A stretch of DNA of 64,000 bases, from the NCBI RefSeq assembly GCF_025515205.1, contig NZ_JAOPFX010000003.1:186001-250000 (forward strand), given 5' to 3'. A program made the position numbers and the translations under genes. The DNA is from Microbacterium fluvii (GTDB lineage: Bacteria; Actinomycetota; Actinomycetes; Actinomycetales; Microbacteriaceae). Positions 60,924 to 64,000 of the stretch are shown piece by piece. Position 1 is the stretch's first letter, and each line of letters opens with the position of its first letter. The notes below the pieces were generated by a model. The model saw only the letters and a list, made by a program, of their open reading frames with translations, was not told the DNA's origin and ran no database searches.

Positions 60924-61059
60924 CGCATCCGCGCCACCTCGCCGCATCCGCGCCAGGTCTCGACCGTCGCGCCAGGCCTCGGCGGCTGTGATCCCACGCG
61001 CGCGCCAGTTCGCCGCATCCGCGCCGTCGATCGGTAGGGAGGATGCTGCGACCTGGCGC
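60924..61059. repeat. Degenerate CGCATCCGCGCC repeats with distant inverted arms
   Basis: CGCATCCGCGCC occurs three times (near 60925, 60942 and 61014), and GCGCCAGGTC (60950-60959) is inverted as GACCTGGCGC (61050-61059). No gene is supported in this gap. It may be a decayed palindromic element. Confidence 0.55.
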
Positions 61060-61088
61060 GCAACAGTGACGGACGACCCGCGCCACGA

Positions 61089-61129
61089 ACGACGGCGGCC
61101 GGCCCCGAGAGGGAGCCGGCCGCCGTCGT
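61089..61129. terminator. Strong bidirectional terminator
   Basis: A perfect 15-bp stem: ACGACGGCGGCCGGC (61089-61103) and GCCGGCCGCCGTCGT (61115-61129), loop 11 nt. It separates the convergent ccsB and YhgE genes. Confidence 0.9.
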
Positions 61130-61141
61130 GCGCAGGAGCGA

Positions 61142-63322
61142 TCAGGCGGGGGATGCCGCCAGCAGCGCTCGAGCAGACGTCGTGCGCCTGCGGGTCACGG
61201 CGATCACCGTGACGATGAAGCCCAGCAGCGACCAGATCACAAGGCCCGCAAGGCCCGCGCTGACCCCCGTCGCGGGGGTGAGGGCCGCGAGCATCGCGTT
61301 GTAGGCGGGTGCCGTGGGCAGGAGGGCTGCGATGTCGCCGAACACGCCGGGCATGGTCGACACGATGCCCGTCGCCAGCGCCAGCACGCCGATCAGGGCG
61401 CTCACCCAGCGGCCCGCGCCGCCGAACACCGCGACCAGCGCCTGGTTGACCGCGGCGAAGGCGATGCCCGCGACGATCGCGACACCCGCGAAGATCGACC
61501 AGTCGCTCCAGCTGTACGAGCCCGCGATCTGCACGACCACGGCCACGAGCAGGCCCTGCGCGGCTCCGAGTGCGGCGGCGGGGGCGAGGGTGCGAAGGGC
61601 GAGCATGCCCGACGAGCGGCGCGAGGTGAGCGCGCGACGCGAGACGGCCTGCAGGGCGATGAAGCTGCCGAGACCGCCGAACCAGAGCACGGCGGTGGCC
61701 AGCAGCGGAATCGCCGAGGCGCCGAAGAGACTCGAGCCCAGGCCCTCGGCCTGCACGGGGTCGGAGACGACACTCGCGAGTTCGGTCGCCTCGTCGTCGG
61801 TGTACGAGGGCACCGAGTCGGCCGCGGTGTGGAGGCCGTCGGCGAGGTCGGACGTGCCGTCGGCGAGCTGGTCGACGCCGTCGGCGAAGGTGTCGGTGCC
61901 GTCTGCGGCCTCCGAGGCGCCGGAGGCCCACGTGCCTGCGCCCGAGGCCCACGTGGCCGCGCCGGACGAGAGCTGCGTGATGCCCGAGGCCAGCTGCGAG
62001 GTGCCCGTCGCGATGCCGCCGGCGCCGCCGGCGAGCGACTGCGCGCCGTCGGCGAGCTTGTCGATGCCGCCGGCCGCGTCGGAGGCTCCGTCGGCGAGCT
62101 TGTCGATGCCGCCCGAGATCTCGCGCGCACCGTCGGCCGAGGCCTCGATGCCGGCCGTGAGCTGCGGGCCGTACTGTGCAAGGCCTGCCACGCCGGCGGC
62201 GATCGTGTCGGCGTTGTCGAGCACGCCGGTGACCGAGGGCATCGCCGCGTCGACCTGCGAGGAGATCTCGGCGACGGCGTCGCACAGCTCCTGCGTCCCG
62301 CCGTCGGCGAGGCAGTCTGCCGACAGCTGAGACAGCTGGGATGCCGCATCCGTCATGTTCTGCGAGATCTCGTCGCTGTCAGCGGCCAGATCGTTCACGG
62401 CCGAGACGACGTCGTCGGGGATGGCGGGGATGATCGAGGCGGCGTCTGCCAGCTGATCGAGGCCGTCGGCGAGCCCGGTGCTGCCGTCGGCGAGCGAGCG
62501 CGCGCCGGATGCCCAGTCGTCGAGGCCGTCGGCGGCGGAGCGCGCACCCGAGGCCCACGAGGTCATTCCGCCGGAGAGCTGGGACGCTCCCGAGGCGAGC
62601 TGCGACGCTCCGGAGGCCGACTGCGAGGCGCCGTCGGCGATGCCGTTGGCACCGGTGGCGAGCTGCGAGGCGCCCGACGAGAGCTGGCGCACGCCGTCGG
62701 CGAGGCTCACGGCACCGTCGGCGGCCTCCGCCGAGCCGTCGGCGAGCTTGTCGGCGCCATCGGCGGCATCCGCGATGCCGTCGCCGAGGGTCGTGAAGCC
62801 GAGGAACACGTTCTCGAGGTAGGTCTCCGACAGCTGCTGGCCCATGAGCGAGGCCGCGGCGGCGGTGATCTGGGCCGTGATGGCGTCGTCGACGATCAGC
62901 GCGTCGGGCGAGGTCGTGACCTGGATCACGGCGCGCTGCGGGGTGGACCCCGGGGCCGTGGAGGTGGCGGCGGCCGAGAAGTCCTCGGGGATCGTGATGA
63001 CGGCGTCGTACGTGCCGTCGGCCAGCCCCTCCGCGGCGTCGTCCTCGTTGGAGATCGTCCACGTGAGGTTGCTGTCGAGGTCGTCGGAGCCTTCGACCAG
63101 GCCCGCCGTGAGCTGGCGGCCGAGCGGAATGTACTGATCGTCGATCGTCACCGGCTCATCGGAGTTGACGATCGCGGCGCTCATGTTGTCGAGCCGCTCG
63201 ACGGGGTTGTAGAGCGTCGCGATGAGGATTCCGCCGATGATGACGGGAAGCAGCAGCACCCCGGCGAGGGTGAGCCACGTGACGGGCTTTCTCGGGCGGG
63301 CGCGTTCGACCGGAACGGTCAT
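61142..63322 (-). CDS. YhgE/Pip family membrane protein
   Basis: A 726-residue protein: an N-terminal membrane helix (LTLAGVLLLPVIIGGILIA), an extracytoplasmic domain with SAAIVNSDEPV typical of YhgE/Pip N-termini, a long low-complexity stretch (about residues 185-500) of Ala-Asp-Gly-x-x-x-Leu/Ser-Gly heptad-like repeats, and about five C-terminal membrane segments. The family relates to phage infection proteins and ESX/type VII-type transport partners, and to ABC-2-like exporters. The start overlaps the upstream gene by 4 nt, so the two belong together. Confidence 0.9.
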   Translation of the reverse strand: MTVPVERARPRKPVTWLTLAGVLLLPVIIGGILIATLYNPVERLDNMSAAIVNSDEPVTIDDQYIPLGRQLTAGLVEGSDDLDSNLTWTISNEDDAAEGLADGTYDAVITIPEDFSAAATSTAPGSTPQRAVIQVTTSPDALIVDDAITAQITAAAASLMGQQLSETYLENVFLGFTTLGDGIADAADGADKLADGSAEAADGAVSLADGVRQLSSGASQLATGANGIADGASQSASGASQLASGASQLSGGMTSWASGARSAADGLDDWASGARSLADGSTGLADGLDQLADAASIIPAIPDDVVSAVNDLAADSDEISQNMTDAASQLSQLSADCLADGGTQELCDAVAEISSQVDAAMPSVTGVLDNADTIAAGVAGLAQYGPQLTAGIEASADGAREISGGIDKLADGASDAAGGIDKLADGAQSLAGGAGGIATGTSQLASGITQLSSGAATWASGAGTWASGASEAADGTDTFADGVDQLADGTSDLADGLHTAADSVPSYTDDEATELASVVSDPVQAEGLGSSLFGASAIPLLATAVLWFGGLGSFIALQAVSRRALTSRRSSGMLALRTLAPAAALGAAQGLLVAVVVQIAGSYSWSDWSIFAGVAIVAGIAFAAVNQALVAVFGGAGRWVSALIGVLALATGIVSTMPGVFGDIAALLPTAPAYNAMLAALTPATGVSAGLAGLVIWSLLGFIVTVIAVTRRRTTSARALLAASPA

Positions 63323-64000
63323 GCTTCGACTCCCTTCGAGTCGGTCTGCGCGGAGGCAGTCGTGGGTGTGCGCACGGGATCGCGGCGCAGCACGAGTTCG
63401 GAGACGCCGTCGCGGTGCGCGTCGGCGAAGAAGGCGAGCGCGGCGCCCTCCCGGCGCGCCGAGGCCAGCACGGTGAGGGGGCGCTCGACGCCACGACGGT
63501 CGCGTCGCGGTCCGGACGCGTCGCGCAGCACTGCGGCGGCCTGATCGCGCTCGGCGTCGTCGAGGGTGTCGATGCCGTCGATCACGACGATGCGGGTGCC
63601 GCCGGCCAGCGCCCGCGTGAGCTCCCCTGCCGGGTCTTCCGCGCCCTCGAGCAGGGCGACGCCCACGTGGGCGCGCACCCAGGCCCCGCGGCCGGGCAGC
63701 AGGTGCCCGGCGACGCGCAGGCGCCCCGCCGACGGCTCGATGCGCCCGGCGACGGTCAGCAGCAGCGCCCGCGCCGCCCGCGGGTCGCCGAGGGCGAGCA
63801 GCGTGCCGCCGTGCTCCATGCGGAACCGGGCGCCGGTGAACAGCGGCACCTCTCCGCCCGAGCCCGCGTCGGCGAGCACGGTGAGGCCGTCGGCGACGAC
63901 GGGAGTGGATGCGGCATCCTCCGGCCAGTCCGAGAGCTTCAGCTCGCGCTCCACGGCCTCACCCTCGATGTCGAAGTGGGGGAGCACCCGATCGAGCCAG
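63319..64000 (-). CDS. Degenerate ABC-type ATPase-like partner of YhgE (5' end beyond window)
   Basis: About 227 codons are visible; the frame stays open to the right edge (WLDRVLPHFDIEGE...), so the start is probably outside, although a GTG at 63987 is possible. The fold order resembles an ABC ATPase, but the Walker A position reads ALGDPRAARALLL, with no GxGKS/T, the Walker B is RIVVIDGID without the catalytic Glu, and no LSGGQ signature is seen. It is probably a non-hydrolysing paralogue. The stop overlaps the YhgE ATG by 4 nt. Confidence 0.7.
   Translation of the reverse strand, partial: WLDRVLPHFDIEGEAVERELKLSDWPEDAASTPVVADGLTVLADAGSGGEVPLFTGARFRMEHGGTLLALGDPRAARALLLTVAGRIEPSAGRLRVAGHLLPGRGAWVRAHVGVALLEGAEDPAGELTRALAGGTRIVVIDGIDTLDDAERDQAAAVLRDASGPRRDRRGVERPLTVLASARREGAALAFFADAHRDGVSELVLRRDPVRTPTTASAQTDSKGVEA

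Noticed and set aside
1..64000. CRISPR array, tRNA, rRNA, IS element or prophage
   Set aside because: None seen on reading both strands; the repeats present are short palindromes without regular spacers and no transposase or integrase reads in any frame.

Overview
The window is about 64 kb of very GC-rich DNA, densely packed with ordinary housekeeping and accessory genes. It most resembles a member of the actinobacterial family Microbacteriaceae, probably Microbacterium. Supporting signs are the frequent GGATGC/GCATCC hexamers, actinobacterial families (DUF1918, DUF2277, DUF222-HNH, the tiny ribosomal protein bS22 beside its small helix-turn-helix gene, the ResB/CcsB cytochrome c system), GTG/TTG starts, and many TANNNT -10 elements only 6-8 nt before a start codon (leaderless genes). 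I see no rRNA, tRNA, CRISPR array, transposase, integrase or replication origin. The genus is an inference.

Layout, left to right. 1-9.3 kb: 5' part of rtcB (RNA ligase) behind a 28-codon microgene with its own near-consensus promoter and terminator; a secreted-type S9 peptidase gene pair region; DUF1918; an Lrp/AsnC regulator; a large secreted M14 carboxypeptidase; an AlkA-like DNA glycosylase; two tandem palindromic repeats. 9.3-18.5 kb: a winged-helix regulator with an unusually long leader, then a LacI-controlled sugar locus (binding protein, two permeases, GH31 alpha-xylosidase/glucosidase, GH1 beta-glucosidase) with matching operators before the regulator and before the transporter; no ATPase gene is present. 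18.5-26 kb: small GNAT, two small acidic/hydrophilic proteins, alpha/beta hydrolase, MFS exporter, DUF2277 and a 1115-residue LPXTG surface protein made of ten similar repeats. 26-39.5 kb: sbcD-sbcC, secreted SGNH hydrolase, nucleosidase, degenerate phosphopantetheinyl-transferase-like protein, glutamine-dependent NAD synthetase, a RecB-nuclease/helicase fusion, upp and tadA. 39.5-48 kb: LLM oxidoreductase, cation diffusion facilitator, alpha/beta hydrolase, proC, and two TrkH-TrkA potassium uptake pairs arranged tail to tail. 48-55.4 kb: HTH gene and bS22, rhodanese, glutaredoxin-like, Dabb protein, acyl-CoA synthetase, tyrosine phosphatase, archaeal-type aspS, DUF222-HNH. 55.4-64 kb: DedA, the cytochrome c biogenesis operon (phosphatase, TlpA, CcdA, ResB, CcsB), and a YhgE/Pip membrane protein with a degenerate ATPase-like partner that runs off the right edge.

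Functional groups that clearly belong together: the LacI sugar locus (uptake and intracellular hydrolysis of a glucoside/xyloside), SbcCD (DNA end processing), the two Trk pairs (K+ homeostasis), the ccs operon (haem ligation to apocytochrome c), and the YhgE/ATPase pair. I found no convincing complete novel defence or mobile system. The most unexplained signals are small and regulatory: the rtcB-upstream microgene, the ~290-nt leader before the winged-helix gene, a perfect 16-bp palindrome between the -35 and -10 of the SGNH hydrolase gene, the bS22 leader hairpin, and the palindromic repeat families.
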